Under the pieces are notes generated by a model. That model had not been told where the DNA came from and did no database searches. It was given only the letters and a program-made list of their open reading frames with translations. Shown one piece after another: positions 1-8,900 of a DNA stretch of 22,741 nt (position 1 is its first letter; every line of letters begins with the position of its first letter). Origin of the DNA: JBKHBT01 sp046542255 (GTDB lineage: Bacteria > UBP14 > UBA6098 > JBKHBT01); contig JBKHBT010000050.1 in assembly GCA_046542255.1 (NCBI GenBank), positions 1 through 22,741 on the forward strand, read 5' to 3'. Position numbers and translations under genes: made by a program.

Positions 1-234
1 TTAGACAATATGAGGACATTAAGATTCTTGAGTGATATTTTCCATTTTTATATTCGACACTATTGCTTCTACAGCCTTTATAGCCTATTATATACAAAAT
101 ATCCAACCTTACATATAGATCTAAAATCTCTTCAATATTATGCTCATAAAAAAACTGGTGGGTACAATCTCATTACATCCCAAGGGTTTTATCCATAGAA
201 TCCAATTGACCAATATTTTTATCTCTCTTACCAT
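1..234 (-). CDS. Unknown partial ORF at left edge, with apparent -1 frame change
   Basis: I do not recognise this protein. An ATG at 234 follows a good ribosome binding site (GGAG, six bases before the start). The reading frame opens as MVREIKILVNW and ends at a stop at 121-123. At a run of seven T on the minus strand (148-154) a -1 shift would enter a second open frame that continues without a stop through position 1. That second frame is rich in charged residues (Glu, Asp, Lys, Arg), unlike the Phe/Tyr-rich opposite-strand frame, so I prefer the minus strand. It lies downstream of the replication gene on the same strand. It could be a decayed gene, a sequence error, or programmed frameshifting. 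The gene continues beyond the window, so no function can be proposed. Confidence 0.3.
148..154 (-). other. Candidate -1 slippery heptamer T_TTT_TTT
   Basis: On the minus strand the reading frame starting at 234 passes through AGT TTT TTT ATG. The seven T are in the phase required for tandem slippage to the -1 frame. The -1 frame then stays open to the window edge. I see no clear stimulatory hairpin or Shine-Dalgarno element nearby, so a simple one-base deletion is equally possible. Confidence 0.3.
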
Positions 235-323
235 TATTAACTCCAATTAAATACTTATTTATACACGATAAATCATGTTTACATCCGTAATAACAACTTT
301 TTTACTTTATTATATATAGTATA

Positions 324-1490
324 CTAATCGAGACTTAGGGGTTCGTAAATATTATCGGGATTAATGCCTATATATCTATTGTTACATATAATAGTTTCAA
401 TCACAGCTATTCTTTTTCTTATCTGCTCTAGTACCCCGTAATTTATCAACTGATCTGATTTGTCACTAATGGATTCATTAGGACTATTTTTTCCTATAGA
501 TCTAACTATAGCGAACTTTTCATTCTTGTTGACGTTATATAACCTATCCTGGAGAAATTTAAGTTTCTGTTCGCCATAATACTTGGTAATTTTTTTAAAA
601 TTAATACTACCTAATAATTCGCAAAAATCGATCAGTTCATCCTTATTTTTTCTTATACTGGATTTTTTGATTTTGTTGATAGCAGTTGAATATTCAATAA
701 AAGTAACCCCTTCGAATGTTTTCATCTTTTCTTGATAGGCTAGAATCACTGTGGTCCTATCAAGAATTTCTGAAACCAGACATTTTTTTATCTTGAGCTT
801 CTTCATGATATTTTTCTTTTGCCTCAACCGCCATTCAATTCGCATAATATTACCATCTACATTTCTACCAATTGATGCTAATTGCTTTGATTTATTATAG
901 ATACAAATACTATTTTGTTTATTCGATAATTTTTTGAGGTTATCTACTCCTGGATAATATGCAGAGATGCCCTTCGAATTATTCCCCCCGTGAAACGATG
1001 GATAATTCATATAAGGGTATTTTATGCATTTAAATCCCTCGATTACATTGTCAATATTAATGGATTTATCGAAATCAAAATCGGCGAAAATATCAATTCT
1101 CGATACATGCCATTTTCGGATATGTTCATAATTCACTGCTCCCATTGTAAAATCCCTTACGTATTTCATTAGTTGCTTTAACAGGGGATCTATTAAATCA
1201 TTGCATAATGGCTCATTGTTACTATATCCATTGGGAAACCTAGCTAATGAAAATGTTATAAATATCCGGTTACTTTCCTCATTATATGTTAATCGGATAC
1301 CGTCTTGATTAAATCCATACTTTAGAATTGGCATCACCCTATTTGTAAAATCATCAGGGTCATGAGGTTCAATTTGGGTATAAGCCTTTATAGTATCAAT
1401 TCCATAATGTTTGGGTAATACAATGTTATCCATTTTATCAATATAAAATCTCTCGTGATCGAAGCTTAACTGAAAATTAAATTTATCCAT
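324..1490 (-). CDS. Replication initiation protein, filamentous phage gene II/X-like
   Basis: Probably initiates rolling-circle replication of the element by nicking and joining DNA. The 388-aa protein shows the pattern I associate with phage/plasmid gene II/X (CRI-type) replication proteins. This includes a segment WHVSRIDIFADF near residues 127-138, YNKSK near 198-202 and MRIEWRL near 216-222. These correspond to the conserved 'SRiD', 'YdK' and 'lRiE' blocks of that family. I cannot confirm the catalytic tyrosines by eye. The chosen start is the ATG at 1490. A TTG at 1514 is also in frame and would overlap the end of the upstream recombinase gene, and neither has a strong ribosome binding site. 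It lies immediately downstream of the second recombinase and is probably co-transcribed with it. A Rep_trans-type plasmid initiator is the alternative. Base composition is AT-rich, unlike the chromosomal genes to the right. Confidence 0.6.
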   Translation of the reverse strand: MDKFNFQLSFDHERFYIDKMDNIVLPKHYGIDTIKAYTQIEPHDPDDFTNRVMPILKYGFNQDGIRLTYNEESNRIFITFSLARFPNGYSNNEPLCNDLIDPLLKQLMKYVRDFTMGAVNYEHIRKWHVSRIDIFADFDFDKSINIDNVIEGFKCIKYPYMNYPSFHGGNNSKGISAYYPGVDNLKKLSNKQNSICIYNKSKQLASIGRNVDGNIMRIEWRLRQKKNIMKKLKIKKCLVSEILDRTTVILAYQEKMKTFEGVTFIEYSTAINKIKKSSIRKNKDELIDFCELLGSINFKKITKYYGEQKLKFLQDRLYNVNKNEKFAIVRSIGKNSPNESISDKSDQLINYGVLEQIRKRIAVIETIICNNRYIGINPDNIYEPLSLD

Positions 1491-1504
1491 ATCAGTACCG
1501 TTTC

Positions 1505-2484
1505 CTATTTGCAATTAATATCAGCTGCTATCGATGATAATGATTCCAATGCCACAATATCTTTTTGATCGGGTTTGTAAATATAATGTTTTTCAGTAAT
1601 TTTATTGTCCTGGTGACGCATAAGCCTGGCGATTACTTCTATATCTACATCTTTTTTGTTTAATAGTGTAGCAAAAGTCTTACGAAAGATATTACCCTTT
1701 CGGCCCTTATATTGGAGACCTATCGCATCTAGTATCAGGCGTATTTTTTTCCAGGAATACCACTTGAGAAGGGCTTTCTCGTTTTCGGATTTGGAAAAAT
1801 GTATATGCAATTTTTGGGCATAGATTTCAAAATACTCATCACCTCATCACTAACCGATGTAACAATATCATTGGATCGGGTTTTGCTCTGCTCCAGGATA
1901 ATTAAATTGTCTTCAAAATTAACTTCTCTAAATTTCAACCTCCGAATTTCACCAATTCGCATACCGGTTAATAGGGAGACTTTAAATATTTTTGAAAAAT
2001 AAGGGTATTTAATATCTGCATATTCGAAAAATGCTTTTATCTCATCGGGACTGAGCACATCATTTTCCGTAACCACATTATTACTCTGCTCCGAAATATA
2101 AATATCCGAGGTGATATTTGTTCTGATAAGGCCCTTTCCAAATGCCCATATAAATAATCGCTTAATTAATTGCAACTGTTTTCTTTTCATGCTCTGTGAT
2201 TTATCGGAATTCAAATAACGATTAATATCATCAATGTTTATCAAATGGATGTATTTTCCATGTAAATCTCGTAATGAGTTAAAATGATACTCAATTTCCT
2301 TTTTTCTCGAATCTCCGTAGCGTCTGAATTTTGTGCATTTTCTATAATCATCAAATAACTCTTCAAATTTGATTGGCTCAGGAACAGGCTTATTTTTCAA
2401 TTTTTTCTTCTTCGGCTTTATTAACTTATCAATTAATTCTTGTTTATCTGCATTATGTGCGATACAATTTTTAAGGTCCTTCAT
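1505..2484 (-). CDS. Tyrosine recombinase/integrase, split by a -1 frame change
   Basis: A second phage-type integrase of the element. The first part runs from an ATG at 2484 (preceded by AAAGGAG and five bases) and stops at 1735. It holds the N-terminal DNA-binding region and the start of the catalytic domain, with Arg176 in LLTGMRIGEIR and Lys201. The rest, down to 1505, is in the -1 frame. It holds the NIFR box (Arg268), LMRH (His291) and the nucleophile Tyr301 in EKHYIY. A -1 shift on the A7 run at 1744-1750 joins them into 326 aa, close to the 340 aa of the intact integrase nearby. Box II begins with Asn265 instead of the usual His. The family also tolerates other residues there, so this alone does not mean it is inactive. 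It is either a recently broken gene or one expressed by frameshifting. Sequence similarity to the tRNA-proximal integrase is visible (TGMR.GE.R, IFRK.F) but the two are clearly diverged. Confidence 0.75.
1744..1750 (-). other. Candidate -1 slippery heptamer A_AAA_AAA in the recombinase gene
   Basis: The zero frame reads GGA AAA AAA TAC, then stops two codons later. The seven A are in exact X_XXY_YYZ phase for -1 slippage. Slippage gives GKK-IRLILDAIG and restores the whole catalytic domain. A hairpin (CGAAAG, eight-base loop, CTTTCG; 1683-1702) lies about 40 bases downstream, farther than the usual stimulators. No strong Shine-Dalgarno-like stimulator is visible just upstream. Confidence 0.45.
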
Positions 2485-2606
2485 AACAACTCCTTTTATT
2501 ATTAGCTTGGGTTCCATATAAACATTTTTATTTCCTCAATACTATACATGTGACATCAAAATCCATTATTTACATAACTATTTCTCCAGAAAATGCGTCT
2601 ATTTTT

Positions 2607-2867
2607 TTATACATTGCACCCCCGTGAATAATTACAAATTATTTTTCCTATTAACGAGACGATTAATCCAACATATTCCCGAGGAATATTGCCAATAATC
2701 GTGGCTAATTGTTCATGATCCATGGACTCGATTTCTTTAAACCATCGATAAAATGATGTTGATGATGCTTTGCCTTTACAAGCCTCTTCAATTGTGTCTC
2801 CCGATGCCAAAACCTGTAATACAATTACCAATTTTTCGATTCGTGAAAATCTTTTTGCTTTTTTCAT
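2607..2867 (-). CDS. Small helix-turn-helix protein of the element
   Basis: An 86-aa protein of unknown role. The start is the ATG at 2867, which follows AAAGGAGG with a four-base gap. The longer upstream extension lacks any such signal. The N-terminal half (about residues 7-45, around RIEKLVIVLQVLASGDTIEE and STSFYRWFKEIE) has the shape of a helix-turn-helix of the kind found at the start of transposases or terminase small subunits. The C-terminal half has a hydrophobic stretch (VGLIVSLIGKIICNY). It sits about 120 bases upstream of the split recombinase and on the same strand. That would suit a regulator or excision factor of the element, but this is inference from position only. Confidence 0.55.
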   Translation of the reverse strand: MKKAKRFSRIEKLVIVLQVLASGDTIEEACKGKASSTSFYRWFKEIESMDHEQLATIIGNIPREYVGLIVSLIGKIICNYSRGCNV

Positions 2868-3059
2868 TTCAACCTCCTTTATTATGTTTTGTTTCCAACT
2901 CTGCAATGGGATCTCCAATAGCAGGTTTGATTTTTTTATGGGATATCCAATAATTTGCCATTACAGCTGCTATCCCTAACTATATGGGGAATCTAAAGAA
3001 ATTTACCAATCTGAACAAAGAAGTTGTAACTCGTTACATTATAGAGAGATAGGCGTAAT

Positions 3060-3298
3060 TTGAGGGATATAGAGGTTAATTTTTTATTGGGTTTAGCTAA
3101 GGATAGTGAAAAAAGAGACAGTTGCTCCTGTAATGCTAAGTGTAGATATATGAATACAGCGAATTTACTGCTGTTTTAGCTGAGAAGTATGACAAGGCGG
3201 AACAACACATTGTCTGCATTAAAAAGATGAATTGGAATATATTTGATGTTGTCAAGAGCCATCTAAATATTTATACTGCTTATTTGTTGAATCTCTAA
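3060..3298 (+). pseudogene. Decayed coding fragment, possibly from a TPR-like protein
   Basis: Two adjacent plus-strand frames look like pieces of one degraded protein. The first reads EVNFLLGLAKDSEKRDSC and continues to a stop soon after 3150. The second, opened after a TAG at 3143, reads YEYSEFTAVLAEKYDKAEQ and continues to a stop at 3296-3298. Together they would need one frame correction. The alternation of small and aromatic residues is faintly like tetratricopeptide repeats, but this is not a firm identification. There is no convincing start codon or ribosome binding site. Confidence 0.22.
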
Positions 3299-3458
3299 TT
3301 GGGCGAAATCTTTCTTAAAGCGATGCAGCACTGATATATAAGACATATTATTTATACCAATTTATGTTTTTTTACTCTATAAGTTTATATGATCTCCAAA
3401 AGAGCCATTATATGGATACCTACCGTTCTACTTTTTTTGCTATAACAGCGGATGAGTT

Positions 3459-3487
3459 AGGCGAAAGCGATGCTATGCGCTTCGTCT
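3459..3487. repeat. Imperfect inverted repeat downstream of the integrase
   Basis: The arms AGGCGAA and TTCGTCT, plus inner GCG/CGC after a one-base bulge, form a roughly ten-pair hairpin with an eight-base loop (one G-T pair). It starts 35 bases after the integrase stop codon. There is no T run after it on the minus strand, so it is a poor terminator. It could be a recombinase binding site or chance. Confidence 0.3.
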
Positions 3488-3521
3488 GGAAATATGATTT
3501 TTTTCTGATTCACTAATTTGT

Positions 3522-4544
3522 TCAAATATCCAGCGAAGGCAATTTTTCTATGGCATCTTTTAGATAGTCTGGAGATAATCGTGCATATACATTCATGGTT
3601 GTCCTTATATCCTTATGCCGTGCAAGTTCCTGAACTTCTTTAGGCTTTGCACCATTTTGTATTAAATGGCTTATAAAGCTTTTGCGGAAAATATGCCCTG
3701 TGATACCCCTTGTGTAAAGCTTTAACGCCTTAAGTATCTTCCTAACTACCCTTGCGGGATGTTTGTCGCTATAGGGACGACCTGTAACTGGGCTGGGGAA
3801 TACAAAATCACCAGTATGTTCGATTCTATTAAGGACTTCAATAGCCTTCGTATTTAACACTACATGTTGACTTCGGCGAGTTTTTACCTTGAAAATGGGC
3901 AATAAAATCCTTTTTGCGTCAAAATCTATATCCGACCATTCGATTTGGCGGACTTCTCCTAAGCGCATACCGGTATAATAGGCTAATTCAAACATCGGAG
4001 CATAATCAGGATAATGCTTTCGGGCATAAATCAAGACCCTTTTAAGATCATCGATTGTTAGGAAATCGCTCCTTGACCTGATGCCCGCATCTTCGTTTCT
4101 TAAGCGAATGTTTATCGTACAGTCATGTAAAAGCCATCCCCTTTCCATCGAGAATTTTATAAGGTTTCGTATTAACAGAAGAAGCTTTGAACGGTAACTA
4201 TAGGAAAAATCGCTTTCAACGATCTTCAGAACATTTTCCTTAGTAATAGATATGATTTTTTTACCATGTAGCTCACCCATAGCATTGAATTGGTAAGCAA
4301 GTTCCCTTTGCCTTGTGATACTCTTCTGTGATACCACTTCGGACTTGTATTGCAAAAAAATATCCCGAAATAACAGAGAAAATTTCTTTATGTCACCATG
4401 CAATTGAAGCTGGTAATCATACTCTTCCTTTCGCTGTATGGCCTTGTCTTTGTCGGCTGTATTCAGCGATACGAAATGCTGTTTTCCTGATAAATCTCGG
4501 TAACGGTAATAGTAGCGGTTTTTTCTCTTGGCTAAAGAACTCAT
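3522..4544 (-). CDS. Tyrosine recombinase/integrase, tRNA-proximal
   Basis: Site-specific recombinase expected to integrate and excise the element at the neighbouring tRNA-Val gene. The start is the ATG at 4544, preceded by AGGAG with five bases between. The frame is open farther upstream but without a comparable signal. The 340-aa protein has an N-terminal Arm-type region (SLAKRKNRYYYRYRD, residues 3-17), a SAM-like core-binding region (about 55-150) and the C-terminal catalytic domain. All catalytic residues are visible: Arg194 (TGMRLGEVR), Lys221, His284 and Arg287 (GHIFRKSF), His310 (LARH) and Tyr320 (NVYARL). It lies 87 bases from the 3' end of the tRNA and is transcribed away from it, the classical arrangement for genomic islands. 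It seems intact and functional. Confidence 0.92.
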   Translation of the reverse strand: MSSLAKRKNRYYYRYRDLSGKQHFVSLNTADKDKAIQRKEEYDYQLQLHGDIKKFSLLFRDIFLQYKSEVVSQKSITRQRELAYQFNAMGELHGKKIISITKENVLKIVESDFSYSYRSKLLLLIRNLIKFSMERGWLLHDCTINIRLRNEDAGIRSRSDFLTIDDLKRVLIYARKHYPDYAPMFELAYYTGMRLGEVRQIEWSDIDFDAKRILLPIFKVKTRRSQHVVLNTKAIEVLNRIEHTGDFVFPSPVTGRPYSDKHPARVVRKILKALKLYTRGITGHIFRKSFISHLIQNGAKPKEVQELARHKDIRTTMNVYARLSPDYLKDAIEKLPSLDI

Positions 4545-4631
4545 TTCGACTCCTGTGATGCTATTTTGTGATGCTCTACAATAGCATGAAGTCAAATCGC
4601 TCTCAAAGGCGCGTGGTTAAGGCATAAAAAA

Positions 4632-4706
4632 TGGGCGATGACGGGGTCGAACCGCCGACCTCCTGCTTGTAAGGCAGGCGCTCTAGACCAACTGAGCTAA
4701 TCGCCC
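4632..4706 (-). tRNA. tRNA-Val (anticodon TAC)
   Basis: A 75-base cloverleaf. The acceptor stem pairs GGGCGAT with ATCGCCC and has discriminator A. The D-arm contains AGCTCAGTTGG. The anticodon stem CCTGC/GCAGG encloses loop CTTACAA (anticodon TAC). The T-arm is GGCGG-TTCGACC-CCGTC. The CCA end is not encoded, and the gene is followed at once by six T. A weak promoter-like pair (TTAGAA, 18 bases, TATTAG) precedes it. The integrase gene beside its 3' end marks it as the probable attachment site of the element at 1-4631. The intact 3' half would have been restored by the integration. Confidence 0.95.
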
Positions 4707-4757
4707 ATTTAATAAATCTAATATGTCAATTCAATAGCTTTTTCTAATACAAAGAAA

Positions 4758-4988
4758 CTAATTCTTTTTCGATGAAATAGGATCCTCATCGTGACGAGCA
4801 CCCCACATAATAGCCAAAGGTATAACCACGCAATAGGCCAAAACCAAAATTAAAGGCGCTAAAGTCATCGAACCGCTATGTAATAGCACAAATCCCATTG
4901 CAATCATGATTATTCCTATAACAAATAGAATATAATTGACTGACTTGAATGGAAGCACTTGTCTTCTATATTTATTTCTCTTTGCCAT
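4758..4988 (-). CDS. Small two-helix membrane protein, DUF3098-like
   Basis: A 76-aa integral membrane protein of unknown function. A basic N-terminus (MAKRNKYRRQ) is followed by PFKSVNYILFVIGIIMIAMG, which resembles the conserved core of DUF3098 proteins common in Bacteroidetes and relatives. A second membrane helix follows at about residues 44-62, then a short charged tail. The ATG has a clear ribosome binding site (AGAAGG). It lies 85 bases downstream of the signal peptidase gene on the same strand and could be co-transcribed. The DUF assignment is from pattern memory only. Confidence 0.75.
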   Translation of the reverse strand: MAKRNKYRRQVLPFKSVNYILFVIGIIMIAMGFVLLHSGSMTLAPLILVLAYCVVIPLAIMWGARHDEDPISSKKN

Positions 4989-5073
4989 TTTGCCTTCTTT
5001 ATCTCAAATTTTCAATTTTCAAATTTAGTAGGATCGATGCAGAAAAGCAAGCATTTTCCAACTAAATTCATAA

Positions 5074-5865
5074 TTATTTGATTATCATAAACATCCTGTC
5101 CCAGCGAATATGCCAGAACTGGAATATCGATTTTAACATCAAAACTACATTGTCAACCATCGTTAAAGTGCGCCGGCTCATCGGGTCGATCTTATCGATA
5201 AGATCGGTCGATAAATAAATAAATGTCGGCCGTCCGGTTATATTCTCCATGGGAACAGGGCCCCAAAATCTGCTGTCTAATGAATTATCGCGATTGTCGC
5301 CGAGAGCAAATAAATGACCATCGGGGATTATTACAGGCCCGAAATTATCACGAGGCGAAAACCGCTGAACATGCATCAAACTATCATTCTCAGCAATAGC
5401 TATCCATCGATGGGTAAGTTCGACTGGATCTTCATGAGCTGCTGGATCAGATGGAAAAACTCGATTATCGATAAGTTGCGTGGGCGCATGTGGGGATTTC
5501 TCGCCATTTACATAAACAACCTTATCACGAATCTCGACTGTATCACCAGCCTCGGCAATACACCTTTTTACATATTTAATGCGATTATCATGCGGATATT
5601 CAAAAACAACTACATCGCCAATATCGGGGGGGTCAAAACGATAAGTTATCTTCTCCACCAATAGAAAATCACCCGGTTGGATAGTGTCGATCATACTACC
5701 TGTCGGTACCTGATAGGCCTCGAGAACAAGCCATCGCAAAACAAAGATTATGAAAATAACCTCGGCTATAGGCAAAACATAACTGTATAGTATATGATTC
5801 TTCTTGTCTTCGCTTGTAGGCAATTTCTTGGTATTCGGCCTTTTTCTGTTCTTCTTCTTACTCAT
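5074..5865 (-). CDS. lepB: Signal peptidase I
   Basis: Membrane-bound serine protease that removes signal peptides from Sec-exported proteins at the outer face of the inner membrane. The 263-aa protein has a lysine-rich cytoplasmic N-terminus, one membrane helix (about residues 29-49) and the S26 family boxes. These are PTGSMIDTI with nucleophile Ser57, YVKRCIAEAGD with general base Lys100, and GDNRDNSLDSR at 189-199. Like many FCB-group enzymes it has an insertion between the Lys box and the GDNRDNS box (about 125-170). The C-terminal tail is hydrophobic and aromatic (LMLKSIFQFWHIRW) and may contact the membrane. It is 62 bases downstream of the large CPBP-type membrane protein gene. The ribosome binding site is weak. 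Confidence 0.95.
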   Translation of the reverse strand: MSKKKNRKRPNTKKLPTSEDKKNHILYSYVLPIAEVIFIIFVLRWLVLEAYQVPTGSMIDTIQPGDFLLVEKITYRFDPPDIGDVVVFEYPHDNRIKYVKRCIAEAGDTVEIRDKVVYVNGEKSPHAPTQLIDNRVFPSDPAAHEDPVELTHRWIAIAENDSLMHVQRFSPRDNFGPVIIPDGHLFALGDNRDNSLDSRFWGPVPMENITGRPTFIYLSTDLIDKIDPMSRRTLTMVDNVVLMLKSIFQFWHIRWDRMFMIIK

Positions 5866-5927
5866 CGTTACTTAAAATATAGCCTTTCTGAATAAATGCA
5901 AATCAAATAATTATTAACATCCAAATT

Positions 5928-8900
5928 TTAGCTGCTTGCTTTTTCTGAATTGGCAAGGCTATTACACCAATAAAATGCTAAAGCAAAAATCAGTATAATC
6001 AATATGCTCGAATTTGCCATAGATGATGGATATCCACCTCTTAATAGAGCTGTCAATTGATTGAAAATCACAAATACTGCTACGGCCATAATAGCTGTTG
6101 AAGTCCTAAAACGGAATATCATAAGGTACATTATAAGAAGTATAATACCCATCGAAAGGCCAATTACAAGCCACTGGATAATACTCTCAAAACCAAATAC
6201 ACCGCTTGCTCCAATCCCTGTCAGAACCAAAACAGCGGCGCCTAAGGCCTTTAATTTGTTCCAGCTATTTGTTATGCTATCTACGAATCGCACAGTAAAG
6301 AGAAGGAAAATTCCCAATAAGATAAATTGCTTGATATCCCCCATCGTTCCACCCAATATCGGCAAAATATTATTGGCATTTTTGAAGTCTGGCCAAAGCG
6401 GCGACATTTCAGGGAATAATGACCTGATAAAAGAAAGCATTCCTATAATAATCACTCCAGCGAAAAATCCCTGAATAAATCCAGCTTTGCGACTGATGGC
6501 GAATGGCCCATTTCTATAGTTTTGTAAAAAACCAGTACCAAGTCCAACAAAAAATGCCAGAAGAAGATAGCCTATCGTAGTAGTTATAAAATTCAAAAGC
6601 AATTGAGTATTGTAAGGTTGCGAAGGTATGAAGCGATTACTCAATATCGGAAGCCGCAAGAAATAACCGATTAGGCTAATTACAAAGACAAAAATAGCTG
6701 TGATTACCATCATCCTTGTGTCCAGCTTGCCCTTTGTCCATGCTATAATCGCAAAGACAAGTGCGAATCCCAATAAAATTCCTATTATCGCAAATGATAT
6801 CATTCGTATTTTATCCAGTTTGGAATTCTTATCGCGATAATCTCTCTTCCATTTCTCAGGAACGTGGACATAGGTTTTATAATTCGAAATCATATCACCC
6901 TGAATTCTCACATTGATTCTGCCTTCACCGGTTTCTAATGGGTATTGTCTGTCTTTATATTCAAAAACCCAATCGCGCCTATTAGGAAGCTTTTCCGGCT
7001 CAGCACTGATAAATTCGAGATTATTCATATTCATACCGAGCTTCTCTCGAATTGCTTTTTCTGCGATAAATCTCGCTGAATCTTGCGCAAGCACAGCACC
7101 TTCCCAATGCTCTGGCAAGCTATGGCCAATAGATATCAAATCTCCATCATTATCCATTTTGACATAATAATGCTCTTTACGATCCTCCACTTTTCCACTG
7201 AATTTAGTATATCTCACCTGCCACGTGCTTGCCATATTGTAATTCTGAACTATATCACGATATGTTTTCTCATCAGAACTCTGCCAGATGAATTTATCAT
7301 TCATGTTGTTCTTGGCATCGATGCTGGTAAATCTCTTCCATTCAGGCCCAAGATCGATATTATGGTCCGATAGATAATCATCCGCGAGTGCCATTACTTC
7401 TGTTCTGCTTTTGTCAAGGTCTGGTACATCTAGCTCGAATTTGGTGAATAAACCCCAAAGTATAATCGCAATTATACCAAGTGCAGGGATAATATAGGCA
7501 AAAGCCTTCTTATACTCCTGAACCGGAACGGGTTTTTCCTCGATTTCGGCCTTTTCTTCTTCTTCAGATTCGGGAGGTTCCCAGGATTTATTGAGGTCTT
7601 CTTCCTGGACCTTATGCCATTTGCCATAGGAAAGCCGCCTGATTACAAATACCCAGAGCGGTGTCAGGATAAGCAAGCTGGCAATGATTTTATTGATAAA
7701 CATGCCCTTTGCAGTCGATGTATAGACTGGCGATGCCATCAAAACAGCATCATAGGCAAAATGCATAACGATAGCTGGCAAAAGCCCGAAATTGACATAT
7801 AATAGCGCAAAAGCAATCGAAGGAATTATAAGTTCGATAACCCTCGCATAACTCGGCTGCTGCGGATAATTGGCATGAGCTGCGCCAAAAATGATCGCCT
7901 GAACAAATATTGCTATTATTAGGAACAGCTTTTCTTTGCCAAATTTTCTGCCAAGAACGACTGCACCAGCAAGAGGCACTGCACGGAAAAGACATTCTTC
8001 CCAGAATCCAGCCTGCAAAGCGGTAGCAATAGGCGTAAACCATGGCAGATAAGTAGCCAAAATATTAGGATCGATCATCGATGATGATGGACTCCACCAT
8101 GCGTCAAAATTTTTCGTAATCATGTGAAGTATAAGCTGATAGGCGATAAAGAAACTCACAAGCATTAATCCAGTTATAGTAAACCCACCGACTTCTTTCG
8201 TAGCCGCAATATCCTTAGACCAAATCTTCCAGAAACGGAGTTGCTTGGGGAAAGCGATTCGTGTCAATGTTTCTGCTGCCATAAATGAAATGCAAAAAAC
8301 AGCCCACATCATAAGAAATTGTAATAATGACCCCGCTATAATATCGAATATAAAACTCCCCTGGCTCACCGCAGTATCATAGCTGAACCACTGCAATGGA
8401 ATCGTATTTAAAGAACCGAGAAAAACCGAAAAGAAAGCAATAAAGAAACCAACAAGGATTGGCATTTTCCAGATAAGTAGCTTTTTGCGTAAGAAGTAGA
8501 GAATCGAGCCAATGCAACCTATCAGAATATACAATATCGCCATTGCAAAAGTACCAACTCCCGATATCACTTGATTTGCAGTTCTCATCTCGGAATATCT
8601 ATCATAGAAGCCTTCCGGCACATATACATAATATTCATATCCAGTAAGCTTGTCGCCAGAAATTGAGAAATCCAGCCTTATTCTCGCTTCACCGACTCTC
8701 CAGCCATCCCTTTCATATGTAATGGTATGGTCGATTCTTCCTGATGGCTTCTTTTCGCTCGAGTTTTCCAGATAGTCAAAATGGCGAATTGGAATATTCC
8801 ATTTCTTGATGGCTTCTTTGATAATCGGCAAAACGCTATCGGCAGGCAAGGCTGCTCCGGGCTGGTCTTCCGGGATTTTCTCATTGAAACCGTAAAACTC

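Larger units (their letters stand above)
2868..3521. other. Gene-free stretch between the two recombinases
   Basis: About 650 bases with no intact gene on either strand. It contains short coding-like fragments on the plus strand (see the entry at 3060-3298) and an imperfect hairpin at 3459-3487. No tRNA-like or tRNA 3'-end repeat was found here by eye, so the left attachment site of the element is not in this stretch. It is AT-rich except for the last hundred bases. Confidence 0.5.

Noticed and set aside
10..198. 62-aa plus-strand ORF at the left edge
   Set aside because: Very rich in Phe, Tyr and Leu, has no ribosome binding site, and lies antisense to a more coding-like minus-strand frame.
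2868..3521. Distal attachment site (copy of the tRNA-Val 3' end)
   Set aside because: No stretch resembling the T-arm and acceptor end of the tRNA was found here or elsewhere in 1-4600; it probably lies left of the window.
6061..6474. 137-aa plus-strand ORF inside the giant membrane protein gene
   Set aside because: Antisense shadow of a strongly supported gene; composition rich in Ile, Pro and Asn with no recognisable motif.
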